Shown here: positions 16,891 to 30,240 of the stretch, in pieces
Numbering within the stretch: the first letter of the stretch is position 1
How the letters are laid out: the number at the start of each line of letters is the position of its first letter
Assembly (NCBI RefSeq): GCF_021168455.1
Contig: NZ_JAJOZR010000009.1
Span: forward strand, 124,001-188,000
DNA: 64,000 bases
Source: Ferranicluibacter quercicola
Lineage (GTDB): Bacteria > Pseudomonadota > Alphaproteobacteria > Rhizobiales > Rhizobiaceae
Direction of reading: 5' to 3'
Notes under the pieces: model-generated
What the model saw: the letters and a program-made list of their open reading frames with translations, nothing else
Database searches by the model: none
What the model was told of the DNA's origin: nothing
Position numbers and translations under genes: made by a program

Positions 16891-19383
16891 ATGCGTAAGG
16901 TGCCCGAAACGGTGACGGACATCCGACCGCGGCCGGCCGATCGCGCTCTTCATGAGCCGGCTCCGACGGCGTTGCCGCGCGTCGCCGCACCCCGGCCCGA
17001 CCGGCGTTTCCCGCGATTTCCGCAGCTGTCGATACGCGCGCAAGGTCGCCGGATCCATGCCTTGCGACCGCGTCCGTCCGCCTGGCCGGCTCGCTGCCGC
17101 GTCGCCTGGGAAGAGGAGGCGGCTTTCGGGCATCCGTTTCTCTTCCTGCCGCTGCTGATCGCTTTGGGAGCTCTTCTCTGGTTTTCCGCGCATGATCCGC
17201 CCGATCTCCTCAATGTTGCAGTGCTGGCATGTGTTTTTTGCATAGCCAGCGGCGCGCTCCTGTCGCGGCCGGGATGGCTGCGTCTTGTCGTGCTCACGGC
17301 CACGGGTCTGCTGCTCGGTGCGACCTCGGCGGCCTTCGAAACGGCGCGGACGGCCACCGTCATGCTGGACTCGCCTGTGACAACGACGATGACGGGCAAA
17401 ATCCTCAGCCGGGAAATCGCCGGGCGGACTGCCTATCGCTATATCGTCGCTCTCCAGAGCACCGAGGCGCCGAGGCTGCGGCGACCGCCGACGACGCTGA
17501 CGCTCGTCGTGCGCAACGGCGGTGCGGCAAAGGTCGGCGATGTCATCAAGGGCAGGGCGCGTCTGTCACCGCCGTCCGGCCCCGCGCTCGCCGGCCTCAA
17601 CGATTTCGGCTTCGACAGCTTCTTCAAAGGCATCGGAGCCGTGGGCTATGCCTACGGAAAACCGCAGATCCTCGTTGAGGCCGGCAACCGGGAGACCGAC
17701 AGCTGGTCCCTGATCGACAGGGGATGGGCCGGTCTGGCCGTCTGGCGCGAAGCCATCGGCATGCGGATCCGCGCGACGATCCCCGGCGATGCGGGCGCCA
17801 TCGCCGCGGCTCTCGTCACCGCGGAGGAACGGGCGATCGGCCGGGACAGCATCGCGGCCTTGCGCAATTCCGGCCTCGGCCATGTCCTGGCGATCTCGGG
17901 GCTCAATATGGTGCTGGCCGCGGGCACGCTGCTGGTCGGTCTGCGAACCGGGCTCAGTCTCGTGCCGGGTCTTGCCCATCGCGTGCCCATCAAGAAGATC
18001 GCGGCGGCCGGGGCTCTGCTGATGGTCTGCTTTTATATCCTGATTTCCGGCGGTGCCGTGTCCGCCGTCCGGTCGTGGATCATGATCGTCATCATGCTCG
18101 TTGCCGTCTTCTTCGATCGTCCCTCGATCAGCCTGCGCAATGTCGCCATCGCAGCGCTCGTCATCCTCGCGGTGGATCCGTCGGCCGTGTCCGGTCCGGG
18201 ATTCCAGATGTCCTTCGCCGCCACGCTGGCCCTCGTCGCCGGCTATGCCCGCTGGCGGGAACGCGAGGTGCCGGCAGGCCGGCGCGAAGGAAACGAGATG
18301 TTCGCGAGCCTTCGCGGTTTCCTCGCCGGCCTCTTTCTCAGTTCGCTGATCGGCGGCGTCTCCACGATGATCTACTCCGCGGCACACTTCAACCAGCTGC
18401 CGGCTTATGGCCTGCTCGGCAATATGCTGGCCATGCCGGTCATCGGCATCGTGGTCATGCCGGCCGGGCTCGTGGCGATGCTGCTGATGCCGCTCGGGCT
18501 CGATACCCTGCCGCTGATGGTGATGGGATACGGGCTTGAAGTCATGCTGGCCGTCGCCCGCTTCGTCTCGTCGCTTGGCGGCCAGATCATGACCGGGCGC
18601 CTGCCGCACGCGGCCTTCGCGCTGATCGCCATCGGAGGTCTGGTCGTCTGCCTGCTGCGAACGCGACTGGCACTCGCAGGTCTCGGGCTCGCCGTCCTTG
18701 GCCTCTGCATGGCTGTCGCTGCACCGTCCGAGCGACCGGCTCTCCTTGTCGCCGAGGACGGGCGACTGGTCGCGATCACCGGTGGCACGGCCGGCGCCAG
18801 CAACCGGCCCCGGCCGCCCGCCTTCATCTACGGCCAGTGGACCCGGGCACTCCGTCTGGAGCGGCACCAGGCGCCGGCTATGCGGACCGATCTCGCTCTG
18901 CCGGAACCTCCATCACCCACGGCCGACGGACGGAACCGGCCACCCTTCGAGAGAACGGCCGCCCGCGCGGCATTGCGCCGGCTGATCGGTGAGGGCGAGA
19001 AGAGCCGTTTCTCCTGCGTTCCAGAGCAATGGTGTGCGGCAACATCGCGCCAAGGCTGGGTCGTCGTGACAGTGGAGGATCGAAGGCTCGTCGGTGCCGC
19101 CTGCGATCTCGCCGATATCGTCGTGACCTCCGCGAGCCTTGCCTTCTCCACCTGCCGGTCCGGCGCCCTGCTCGCCGGTGCCCGCATGCTCCGGAAAACG
19201 GGCGCCCTCGAAATCTACGCCGATGAAACCGCGCCGCAGGGCAGGCGGATCGTTACGGCGATGGACGGCCTTGTCCGTCCGTGGCAGCGCCACCGCGCCT
19301 ATGATTGGCGCCGCGATACGTTCCCGGACGACGTACCGGACACAGACGGAGCCCTCACATCCGCTGGCGCGGAAGAATCATGA
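16891..19383 (+). CDS. ComEC/Rec2-family competence membrane protein
   Basis: An 830-residue polytopic inner-membrane protein related to the ComEC channel that moves single-stranded DNA into naturally competent cells. About 100 basic, Arg/Pro-rich N-terminal residues precede the first membrane segments (FLFLPLLIALGALLWF). A soluble DUF4131-like region follows, then the Competence domain with the conserved LAISGLNMVLAAG segment and many helices. No intact HxHxDH metallo-beta-lactamase motif is seen in the C-terminal part, as in many alphaproteobacterial members. The start at 16891 follows GAAGGGG; a start at 16837 would lengthen the N-terminus. DNA uptake in rhizobia is mostly uncharacterised, so the physiological role is uncertain. 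Confidence 0.88.
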   Translation: MRKVPETVTDIRPRPADRALHEPAPTALPRVAAPRPDRRFPRFPQLSIRAQGRRIHALRPRPSAWPARCRVAWEEEAAFGHPFLFLPLLIALGALLWFSAHDPPDLLNVAVLACVFCIASGALLSRPGWLRLVVLTATGLLLGATSAAFETARTATVMLDSPVTTTMTGKILSREIAGRTAYRYIVALQSTEAPRLRRPPTTLTLVVRNGGAAKVGDVIKGRARLSPPSGPALAGLNDFGFDSFFKGIGAVGYAYGKPQILVEAGNRETDSWSLIDRGWAGLAVWREAIGMRIRATIPGDAGAIAAALVTAEERAIGRDSIAALRNSGLGHVLAISGLNMVLAAGTLLVGLRTGLSLVPGLAHRVPIKKIAAAGALLMVCFYILISGGAVSAVRSWIMIVIMLVAVFFDRPSISLRNVAIAALVILAVDPSAVSGPGFQMSFAATLALVAGYARWREREVPAGRREGNEMFASLRGFLAGLFLSSLIGGVSTMIYSAAHFNQLPAYGLLGNMLAMPVIGIVVMPAGLVAMLLMPLGLDTLPLMVMGYGLEVMLAVARFVSSLGGQIMTGRLPHAAFALIAIGGLVVCLLRTRLALAGLGLAVLGLCMAVAAPSERPALLVAEDGRLVAITGGTAGASNRPRPPAFIYGQWTRALRLERHQAPAMRTDLALPEPPSPTADGRNRPPFERTAARAALRRLIGEGEKSRFSCVPEQWCAATSRQGWVVVTVEDRRLVGAACDLADIVVTSASLAFSTCRSGALLAGARMLRKTGALEIYADETAPQGRRIVTAMDGLVRPWQRHRAYDWRRDTFPDDVPDTDGALTSAGAEES

Positions 19384-19533
19384 TGAAAATACTCTACAAA
19401 TCTTGCCTTCCTGACCGTCTGTGACATATGAGAGCGCGAACGACGTCACAGTGGTGACGAAACCGGCTGCGGCCGGCGCCCGAGATCATCCCCCGCTGAG
19501 CGGTACGGATGGATCGCTTGAGATGGACGGATC

Positions 19534-20562
<1,029 letters not shown>

Positions 20563-20565
20563 ACC

Positions 20566-21000
20566 ATGGCAACGCGACTTGGCGACAGCGGCGGCGGCGA
20601 TCTCGAGGAAAACGCGGAGATCAACGTCACCCCCTTCATCGATGTCATGCTGGTGCTTCTCATCATCTTCATGGTCGCTGCACCGCTGGCCACCGTCGAC
20701 ATGAAGGTGGACCTTCCGCAATCGGCGGCAAGACCGACTCCGCGCAGCGACGACAAGCCGGTCTTCATCACTCTGAAGTCCGATCTGACGCTGGCACTCG
20801 GCAATGAGACGACCGACGAGACGCGTTTTGCCGCGGATCTCGACGCGATGACCGAAGGCAACAAGCAGACGCGCATCCTCCTGCGGGCCGACAAGACGGT
20901 CGATTACGGCGCGTTGATGGACCTGATGAACAGAATCCAGCAGGCGGGCTACGGCAAGATCGCGCTGGTCGGCCTCGAGGGTGCGCCCGCGCCACGCTGA
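20566..21000 (+). CDS. exbD: TonB-system energiser ExbD
   Basis: A 144-residue single-pass inner-membrane protein. The segment INVTPFIDVMLVLLIIFMV holds the membrane helix and the conserved Asp of the proton path (PFIDV). The C-terminal periplasmic domain ends in IQQAGYGKIALVG. It is co-transcribed with exbB (3-base gap). The next gene starts 174 bases later in the same direction and is a methyltransferase rather than tonB. Confidence 0.95.
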   Translation: MATRLGDSGGGDLEENAEINVTPFIDVMLVLLIIFMVAAPLATVDMKVDLPQSAARPTPRSDDKPVFITLKSDLTLALGNETTDETRFAADLDAMTEGNKQTRILLRADKTVDYGALMDLMNRIQQAGYGKIALVGLEGAPAPR

Positions 21001-21174
21001 GCGCATGAGGCATCGGAGACGCCGAGCGATTTGCCGATCCCTGCATTCGCCGCTTGAAACGCACGAAGCGGCGATTTATGAGCTTTGCAAGGCAGTCCGC
21101 CAATGCGGCGGACGCAGGCGTCCGGACCATGGTCCACAAGGGCGCGTTCAAAGCGGATCGAAGAGGCACGCGCG

Positions 21175-21834
21175 ATGGATTTCGAAGCAGCACGTATCAA
21201 GATGGTCGACAACCAGGTTCGCACCACGGATGTCACCTCTCATACGGTCCTTTCCGCTTTTCTCGCGGTTCCCCGCGAGGCGTTCGTTCCGGAAAACCGC
21301 AAGCAGCTCGCCTATATCGACACGGATATCGCGGTCTCCCCGGCCGACGGCGGCCGCTACGTCATGGAGCCGTCGCCACTGGCGAAGTTGCTGCAGCTCG
21401 GTGAGATCGCCGTGACAGATTCCATTCTTGAGATCGGTTGCACGACCGGATACACCTCTGCTCTTCTGTCTCTGCTTGGCAAGGATGTGACGGCGCTGGA
21501 AAGCGACGCGGAGCTCGCCGCGCAGGCGAAAGCCAACCTCTCCAGCCTCGGCTATGCAAACGTCAACGTGGTCACGGGTCCCCTCGAAGCCGGTTATCCC
21601 AGCAAGGCCCCGTATGATGTCATCTTCGTCAATGGTGCGATCGAAACGGTTCCCGCAGCCCTGACGTCGCAGTTGAGGGACGGTGGTCGCCTGATCGCCG
21701 TCGTCGGCTTCGGCAACGCATCGCGCGCCAAGGTTTTCATGCGCGAAGGTGGCAAGACATCCGAGCGCAAGGCGTTCAACACGGCCGTCAAGCCGCTGCC
21801 GGGCTTCCGCGTCGCCAGGGAATTCGTGTTCTGA
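21175..21834 (+). CDS. Protein-L-isoaspartate O-methyltransferase family protein (first paralogue)
   Basis: A 219-residue SAM-dependent methyltransferase-fold protein. It begins MDFEAARIKMVDNQVRTTDV, the opening typical of the copy found next to tolC in rhizobia. The SAM-binding motif reads ILEIGCTTGYTSALL, with Cys-Thr-Thr in place of the usual Gly-Thr-Gly-Ser. The Pcm family repairs isoaspartyl residues in aged proteins, but this subgroup is divergent and its substrate is unproven. The start at 21175 is preceded by AAGAGG; the frame opens earlier at 21085 without support. A terminator follows. A second, more canonical Pcm is encoded at 46265. Confidence 0.85.
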   Translation: MDFEAARIKMVDNQVRTTDVTSHTVLSAFLAVPREAFVPENRKQLAYIDTDIAVSPADGGRYVMEPSPLAKLLQLGEIAVTDSILEIGCTTGYTSALLSLLGKDVTALESDAELAAQAKANLSSLGYANVNVVTGPLEAGYPSKAPYDVIFVNGAIETVPAALTSQLRDGGRLIAVVGFGNASRAKVFMREGGKTSERKAFNTAVKPLPGFRVAREFVF

Positions 21835-21869
21835 CGATCTGATCGCCGCGCTTTATGGGAGTAGAAGAG

Positions 21870-21900
21870 GCCGGGTCGCTCAAGGGGTGCCCGGCTTTTT
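21870..21900 (+). terminator. Terminator after the Pcm-like gene
   Basis: GCCGGG (21870-21875) pairs with CCCGGC (21890-21895), followed by TTTTT. It separates the exbB-exbD-methyltransferase group from tolC. Confidence 0.85.
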
Positions 21901-22212
21901 CATGTGTGATCGTCCGGCCTCAGGTGGCGCTGGCGTATCGACGGGTCCATGGTCAGGCTGGCGCCATGCTCGCCAATTAGGTCTAGCTTGAATACCGGTC
22001 GGGTTTCAGGATGACCTGATGCGCGACAGCAACGGTGCGCCACTCTTGGGTTACGGAGAACCGTTTCCGCCTTGCGCACGGGGCAGTAGGGCTGGCATCG
22101 AAGACGCCTGCGGCGGTCGCTGCCTTCAAGGTCGGTATGGCCGTTGCGGCGGACACACGGAAGTCGATGTGCAGGGACCGGATGTCCGGGCCTGTCACAC
22201 TGGAGGCATCGC
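21901..22212. other. tolC upstream region
   Basis: 312 bases without a recognisable gene. Contains the tolC promoter region and the TGGAGG ribosome-binding site at its right end. I see no clear regulator site. Confidence 0.5.
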
Positions 22213-23568
22213 ATGAACCTGCTGCGCACAACGGCCATTCTCGCGCTGGCTCTCGTTTCGCCGGCCGCTGCCGACACGATCGCGGATGCGATGGCGAAAG
22301 CCTACGTCAACAATCCGGATCTGAACGCCGCACGCGCCGGCCTGCGGGCCGTGGACGAATCCGTCACGATCGCGAAGGCCGGTTACAGGCCGCAGGTTTC
22401 GGCGGTGGCGACCGGGACGCAGACGCGCTTCGAGAGCGAGCTGCAGAGGCGGCGCGATTTCCATCAGGGCACGGCCGGACTGACGATTACCCAGCAGATC
22501 TTCGACGGCTTCCAGACCCTGAACGAGATCCGCGCGTCCGAATCCACGGTCCTTTCCAATCGGGAAAGCCTGAAGGCGAACGAGATTTCGATCCTGCTGT
22601 CGGCTGCGGAAGCCTATGCCAATATCGTCCGCGACCAGCAGATCGTCGGCATCCGCCGCCAGAACCTCGCCTTCCTCAAGGAGCAGCTGAAGGCCGCCAA
22701 TGCGCGGCTGACGGTGGGTGAGGGCACGCGCACGGATGTCAGTCAGGCCGAGGCGGAGCTGGCCAGTGCCAAGGCGCTGCTCGCCACGGCGGTCTCGCAG
22801 TTGAAGCAGAGCGAAGCCGTCTACGTCCAGATCGTCGGCGGCGCGCCGCGCGATATCAAGGCGGCGTCGCCCGCCAAGATCGGCATGCCCCGCACGCTCG
22901 ACCAGGCTGTCGCCGCGGGCCTTCGCGACAATCCGCAGATCATCGCGGCCGAATATGCGGTCGATGCCGCCGGCTACCGGGTGAAACAGGCGGAGGGGAG
23001 CATGCTGCCCGGCGTGACGATCCAGGGCTCGGTCAGCCGCAACACCGGCGATGCCTTCAGCAATGGCGGGATCGACAGCACCTCGGGCTCGATCACAGCG
23101 CGGCTTCAGGTCCCCATCTACCAGGGCGGCGCCGAATACGGCCAGGTGCGGCAGGCCAAGGAGCGGGCAGGTCAGCAGCGCATCGTCGTCGACAGTGTCC
23201 GGCTCGACGTCCAGAAGACTGTGGTCAGCGCCTATGCGCAGCTGGATGCCGCCCGCGCCTCCATCACGGCCAACAAGGAGCAGATCCGCGCCGCAAACCA
23301 GGCGCTGGCCGGCGTCATCGAGGAGCGCAAGGTGGGACAGCGCACGACGCTCGACGTGCTCGACGCCCAGCAATCCGTGCTCGTCGCACGCGAAAGCCTC
23401 GCCGCATCGGAGCGCAACGCCGTCGTCGCCAGCTATTCTCTGCTCGCCAGCATGGGCATACTGACCGTCCGTGGCCAGAAGCTCGACGTTGCGGAGTACC
23501 GGCCGGAAGAACACTACGAGGCGGTGAAGAACAAGTGGTTCGGCTTGAGCCCCGTCGAGGGACGCTGA
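22213..23568 (+). CDS. tolC: TolC-family outer-membrane efflux/secretion protein
   Basis: A 451-residue outer-membrane channel protein with a signal peptide (MNLLRTTAILALALVSPAAA). It shows the internally duplicated OEP pattern: AMAKAYVNNPDLNAARAGLRA at the start of the first half, QAVAAGLRDNPQIIAAEYAVDAA at the start of the second, and GQRTTLDVLDAQQSVL near the end. In rhizobia this TolC serves type I secretion (exopolysaccharide glycanases, haemolysin-like proteins) and drug efflux. The start at 22213 has TGGAGG upstream; the open frame reaches 22144. No inner-membrane partner genes are adjacent, so it probably serves several transporters. Confidence 0.93.
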   Translation: MNLLRTTAILALALVSPAAADTIADAMAKAYVNNPDLNAARAGLRAVDESVTIAKAGYRPQVSAVATGTQTRFESELQRRRDFHQGTAGLTITQQIFDGFQTLNEIRASESTVLSNRESLKANEISILLSAAEAYANIVRDQQIVGIRRQNLAFLKEQLKAANARLTVGEGTRTDVSQAEAELASAKALLATAVSQLKQSEAVYVQIVGGAPRDIKAASPAKIGMPRTLDQAVAAGLRDNPQIIAAEYAVDAAGYRVKQAEGSMLPGVTIQGSVSRNTGDAFSNGGIDSTSGSITARLQVPIYQGGAEYGQVRQAKERAGQQRIVVDSVRLDVQKTVVSAYAQLDAARASITANKEQIRAANQALAGVIEERKVGQRTTLDVLDAQQSVLVARESLAASERNAVVASYSLLASMGILTVRGQKLDVAEYRPEEHYEAVKNKWFGLSPVEGR

Positions 23569-23733
23569 CCGGTTCCGCTTCGTTTGCCCGGAAGATCGGA
23601 TGACGGGAGAAACAAATCTGTGCATCATCGTAGGAGGATGATTCGCGTCATTCCGCCAAACGGACAAGTCGCTTAAGGGTCATCGGGCTCTGCGCGAAGC
23701 GGCGGCGCGCGTTGAATGAAACGAGGATCTGCA

Positions 23734-24699
23734 ATGGCACAATCGAACCTGGCGCGCGAACCGTCGATGGACGAAATTCTCGCTTCGATCCGCAAGATCA
23801 TCGAGAGCAACGAGGCGACCGGCCCCGGTTTCCCCGCCAATGACCACGGTCCCATGTCGGACGGCTATTATGCCAGCGACCGCACCTATCTCGACGAGGA
23901 ACAGGCCGAAGACATCCAGCTGACGATCGACGATACCGTTTTCCCCGATTTCGACACGTCCGAGCCCGCGACGGCGCCCCGGCAGGCGCCGCCCGCGTCC
24001 TTTGCCATGGAAGAGCCGCCCCGTGCCGCGCCATCCGCGCCGCTGTCGCTCGCCGATGTCGCCGCGCGCGTTCGCGCTGCGTCCGAGCGCCAGACGATGC
24101 CGCGCGAAGCAGTGTCCGCCCCGCGCGAACTGCCGGCAAGGGCGCCGCAGACGGCTGCGCCGCGGTCCGACATGCCGCAACCCCTGCCGCAGGCAACCGT
24201 CGCGGCGGTATCCCAGCCGGAGCCGGCTCCCGTCGTGGCCCCTCGCGAGCCGGCCGTCGTCCAGACGCAGCGCGAACAGGAAGCCGCTCATCAGGCAGAG
24301 GTGGAGGCATCCATCCGCGCCATGGCGCGCGACGTCGTCACCCCGCATCTTGTGCCGGAAGAGGTTGCCTCGTCCGAGATCGCAACGTCTGGAGCGGCCG
24401 TGACGGCACAGCCGGAAACGCCGGCCGCTGCACCGATGGCGTCGTCCGACGCATCGTCGTCGCCCCGCGAAAAGGATGTGACCGCCATCCTTTCGGATGC
24501 GGTGAGCGAACAGGTCTCCCGCTCGTTCGGCGAGCTGGCACTCGCTGTCGACAGCAGCCCGCGCCGCTCTTTCGATGAGATCGCGGAAGAAATGCTGCGT
24601 CCGATGCTTCACGAATGGCTCGACGACAATCTGCCGACGCTGGTGGAGCGCCTCGTGCGCGAGGAAATCGAACGCGTGGCCCGCGGCCCGCGCCGCTGA
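23734..24699 (+). CDS. popZ: Polar organizing protein PopZ (DUF2497)
   Basis: A 321-residue cytoplasmic protein with the PopZ layout. A conserved N-terminal helix (AREPSMDEILASIRKIIE, residues 7-24) binds client proteins. An acidic Pro/Ala-rich disordered middle of about 200 residues follows, then a C-terminal oligomerisation region with EEMLRPMLHEWLDDNLPTLVE and a basic end. PopZ condenses at the pole and tethers ParB-bound origins; in Agrobacterium it marks the growing pole. The start at 23734 has GAGGAT upstream. Adjacency to valS is also seen in Caulobacter, which supports orthology. Confidence 0.92.
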   Translation: MAQSNLAREPSMDEILASIRKIIESNEATGPGFPANDHGPMSDGYYASDRTYLDEEQAEDIQLTIDDTVFPDFDTSEPATAPRQAPPASFAMEEPPRAAPSAPLSLADVAARVRAASERQTMPREAVSAPRELPARAPQTAAPRSDMPQPLPQATVAAVSQPEPAPVVAPREPAVVQTQREQEAAHQAEVEASIRAMARDVVTPHLVPEEVASSEIATSGAAVTAQPETPAAAPMASSDASSSPREKDVTAILSDAVSEQVSRSFGELALAVDSSPRRSFDEIAEEMLRPMLHEWLDDNLPTLVERLVREEIERVARGPRR

Positions 24700-24917
24700 C
24701 GCCGTTTCCGGAGCGGCGTCCGAACGGAGCCGTTCCTCCCTTGCCCTGCTGAAGATCGGAGCGCGCGCGAGCCCATTGCCGCGCGCATCCTTCATTCCGG
24801 TCCGGTCGGCATGGCATCCTCCCCCGGCGAACCCCATATTCACGGGGCGGAATGTTGCGCGCTTGCGCCGTTCCGGTTTACAAGCCTCCCACATCCACCA
24901 GCACGTTTGGCTCCGAA

Positions 24918-27761
<2,844 letters not shown>

Positions 27762-27808
27762 GCTCTGACGACACGCGATCCCTTCGGGAGAGCATAAGCA
27801 TTCAAGGG

Positions 27809-27833
27809 GCCGCGACATCGTCGCGGCTCTTTT
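27809..27833 (+). terminator. Terminator after valS
   Basis: GCCGCGA (27809-27815) pairs with TCGCGGC (27821-27827), followed by TCTTTTC. Confidence 0.88.
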
Positions 27834-28223
27834 CAGATGCGAGCTCGCGGAGCCGGCGCAGCCGGCGACTCAGCGACGCGGGCGGGGTGATGGCAAGCGA
27901 TCGGACGCCACACGCGGAAAGTTCCACCCGCAACGCTGCCGGAACGGAAACATGTCTGAAAAATGGCAGGTTGTGGCATGTTGGTGACAGTCTCAGGGGT
28001 GAAGCAAATTCATGCCTTCTTCTTCGAGAAACACCAGTTCGCTAGAAAAAAATTTCCAAATCACTCGAAATTCAGCATGCAGACGAAATTCTTACGTCAA
28101 TTTTTGCACGCAACCAGATGTGACCATCAATTTATGGGAATTGCTTTCGGTTTGTATTCGCATATCCTCATGTTCAATAAGGCGGCATCCGAGGGCGTGT
28201 CGTCACGTTGAGTGGGAGGTTAC
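27834..28223. other. Upstream region of the FadL-family gene
   Basis: 390 bases. The right two thirds (about 27955-28200) are markedly AT-rich for this genome, with runs such as AGAAAAAAATTTCC. The region suggests a strong promoter or a regulator-binding region, but no single operator can be named. GGGAGGT just before 28224 is the ribosome-binding site. No protein-like open frame. Confidence 0.55.
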
Positions 28224-29480
28224 ATGAATTTCAAACATACACGGTCCGTCGTTGCCATGGCAGTTCTCGCCGCGATGACTGCGACGTCGGCTCACGCAGG
28301 TGGTCTGGAGCGCGGCGGCTACAACATCGATCTTCTGTTCGATCCCTCTGCCTATGCGCTCGAAGCGACGACAACCTATGTGAACCCGCAGCGCGACCTG
28401 AAGAACGGCCGCGACACCAACCCGGCGAACGGCCTCGGTGCCGATGGTCGCGGCGGCGGTTCGACATCGACGCGTGACACGGAAAGCTACTGGGTACCGC
28501 GTGTCGGCATCAAGGCAGCGCTTGGCGACAGCGGCATCGACTGCATGGCCGACTACTCGCAGCCCTTCGGTGCCTATACCAATCCGGGCCGCAACTGGAT
28601 CGGCGCCAACGACAATACCAAAACGAAGATCGAAACCGACAACTACGCGGTGACCTGTTCCTACAAGTGGGCCATGGGTCCGGGCAAGATCCGGGTCATC
28701 GGTGGCGGCTTCTACCAGGAGGTCAACGGCTTCAAGGAGCGTCTGGTCGCGCCGAACTTCTACGGGACGGGCAACGGCATCGGCCGCCTGGATCTCGAGG
28801 ATAGCGGCTGGGGCGGTCGCGTCGGTCTGGCCTACGAAGTTCCCGAATATGCCTTCCTGACGAGCCTCGTCTACAACAGCGAAGTCAAGTTCGACGATAT
28901 CGAGGGCACGATCGACCTCAGCGAAGTGCGCGTACCCGGTCCGCTGGGACCGACCCGGCCGATCCAGTTCGGCAAGTATTCCGTCACCGGCGAGGCATCC
29001 GTGCCGCAGTCGCTGGAGTACAAGATCCAGAGCGGCATCGCACCCGATTGGCTGGCCTTCGGCTCGATCAAGTGGACGGACTGGAGTGTCTTGCAGTCGG
29101 TCGCCTTCTGCCCGGCAACGGCGAGCCCTCTGACCCCCTGCACCAGCCTCGACCTGCTCTACCGCGACGGTCTGACCGTTACGGCCGGCCTCGGTCACAA
29201 GTTCAACGATCAGTGGAGCGGCGCCGTCAGCCTGACCTGGGATCGTGGCACGAGCACGGTCATCAACGCGCAGAGCGACACCTGGACGCTCGGCACGGGC
29301 GTTGCCTACAAGCCGGTCGAGAACGTCGAGTTCCGTCTGGCCGGCGCCGTCGGCATCCTGACCAGCGGCTCGTCCCGCTCGACCACTGTCAATGGCGTGC
29401 CGTTCGGCAGCAACGTCAGCTACGACTACGGCAACGATGTCGTCACGGCCGTCTCGACCTCGCTGAAGGTTCGCTTCTGA
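28224..29480 (+). CDS. OmpP1/FadL-family outer-membrane transport protein
   Basis: A 418-residue outer-membrane beta-barrel protein with a signal peptide (MNFKHTRSVVAMAVLAAM to SAHA). The mature N-terminus GGLERGGYNIDLLFDPS is characteristic of rhizobial FadL-type porins, and the C-terminus ends in a hydrophobic beta strand terminating in Phe (VSTSLKVRF), as expected for barrel assembly. FadL carries long-chain fatty acids, and relatives carry aromatic hydrocarbons; the substrate here is unknown. The start at 28224 follows GGGAGGT; four extra residues from 28212 are unlikely. It is a single-gene unit between two terminators. Confidence 0.88.
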   Translation: MNFKHTRSVVAMAVLAAMTATSAHAGGLERGGYNIDLLFDPSAYALEATTTYVNPQRDLKNGRDTNPANGLGADGRGGGSTSTRDTESYWVPRVGIKAALGDSGIDCMADYSQPFGAYTNPGRNWIGANDNTKTKIETDNYAVTCSYKWAMGPGKIRVIGGGFYQEVNGFKERLVAPNFYGTGNGIGRLDLEDSGWGGRVGLAYEVPEYAFLTSLVYNSEVKFDDIEGTIDLSEVRVPGPLGPTRPIQFGKYSVTGEASVPQSLEYKIQSGIAPDWLAFGSIKWTDWSVLQSVAFCPATASPLTPCTSLDLLYRDGLTVTAGLGHKFNDQWSGAVSLTWDRGTSTVINAQSDTWTLGTGVAYKPVENVEFRLAGAVGILTSGSSRSTTVNGVPFGSNVSYDYGNDVVTAVSTSLKVRF

Positions 29481-29506
29481 TCCATCGCAAGCGATGCGGA
29501 AAAACG

Positions 29507-29534
29507 AGCGCCCGGTTCAAAGCCGGGCGCTTTT
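29507..29534 (+). terminator. Terminator after the FadL-family gene
   Basis: A 9-bp stem AGCGCCCGG (29507-29515) / CCGGGCGCT (29523-29531), followed by TTTT. Confidence 0.92.
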
Positions 29535-30240
29535 GCGTTCCGGGCCACCTGCGCCGGGTCGGGGTGTGGACGGGCATGACCGTGACAGGCGTGGCGGGCG
29601 GCTGCAACGCGCTGTGGCGGACGCTGCGGCTGCGCACCACCTATCATGGTCCGACGCTCATGGGCGGGCTTGCGTCAGCAACAGGCGTCCGATCGCCGTT
29701 TCCCGGCTGTCCCCTTCGCGGGCGGCAGGAAGGAGAAAGACCGGGATCGGGTGGCGGGACGGGGGCGGGACATCGGCGCTGGCCACACGCATTTTGTGAC
29801 GATTCCGCAACACGCGGTTTGAATGGTTTGGCGGCCCCGGCAGGCCCTTGTTTCAGTCTATTTCCCGCCACAAACAGAGAGCATCGATCTCCTACCGCAG
29901 GAAGATGAACCCCGTCGCGAACGCGCAGTGCGCCAAGGGGAACAATTTTCGGCAGGTGAAACGAAGTAGTGATGTTTCATGATGTTACATGGCGATCTTC
30001 GAGGGCGTCGACGGGTGGAACCGCGAAGGGGAACCCCGGATCTGAAGAGGGTGGAGACAGGGCCGCAGTGTCGCCGAAAATCGGCGCTAGGCTGGCTTGG
30101 ACACTCGATGAGCCGGCAGCGGCTGCGACAGGGGAATGCGGGCGAGGGGTCGCCGCGGCATTCCGGCAGGCATGGACCGAGTGGGGAAGCGCCGGATCGA
30201 ACACGAGGCGAACCGGGTTGAACGGAAGATTTTGACGAAT
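29535..30240. other. Long exoR upstream region
   Basis: 706 bases with no gene I can support; open frames on both strands lack ribosome-binding sites and protein-like character. It contains a tandem 10-bp motif at 29971-29990 (listed separately) and must include the exoR promoter. The length leaves room for a small RNA or a long 5' leader, but I see no defined terminator inside it. Confidence 0.55.
29971..29990 (+). promoter_or_regulatory. Tandem 10-bp direct repeat, candidate response-regulator site upstream of exoR
   Basis: GATGTTTCAT is followed directly by GATGTTACAT, two half-sites differing at one base and spaced one helical turn apart. This is the geometry used by OmpR/PhoB-family regulators, and ChvI, which acts in the ExoR-ExoS-ChvI circuit, belongs to that family. 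The link to ChvI is inference. It lies 251 bases upstream of the exoR start. Confidence 0.4.

Noticed and set aside
27834..28223. AT-rich stretch as a horizontally acquired island
   Set aside because: It is confined to one intergenic region next to core genes, with no mobile-element genes, tRNA junction or flanking repeats; a promoter region explains it better.
29535..30240. Open frames in the exoR upstream gap, including a start for ExoR at 30136
   Set aside because: They lack ribosome-binding sites. The ExoR signal peptide begins at 30241, matching known ExoR length.
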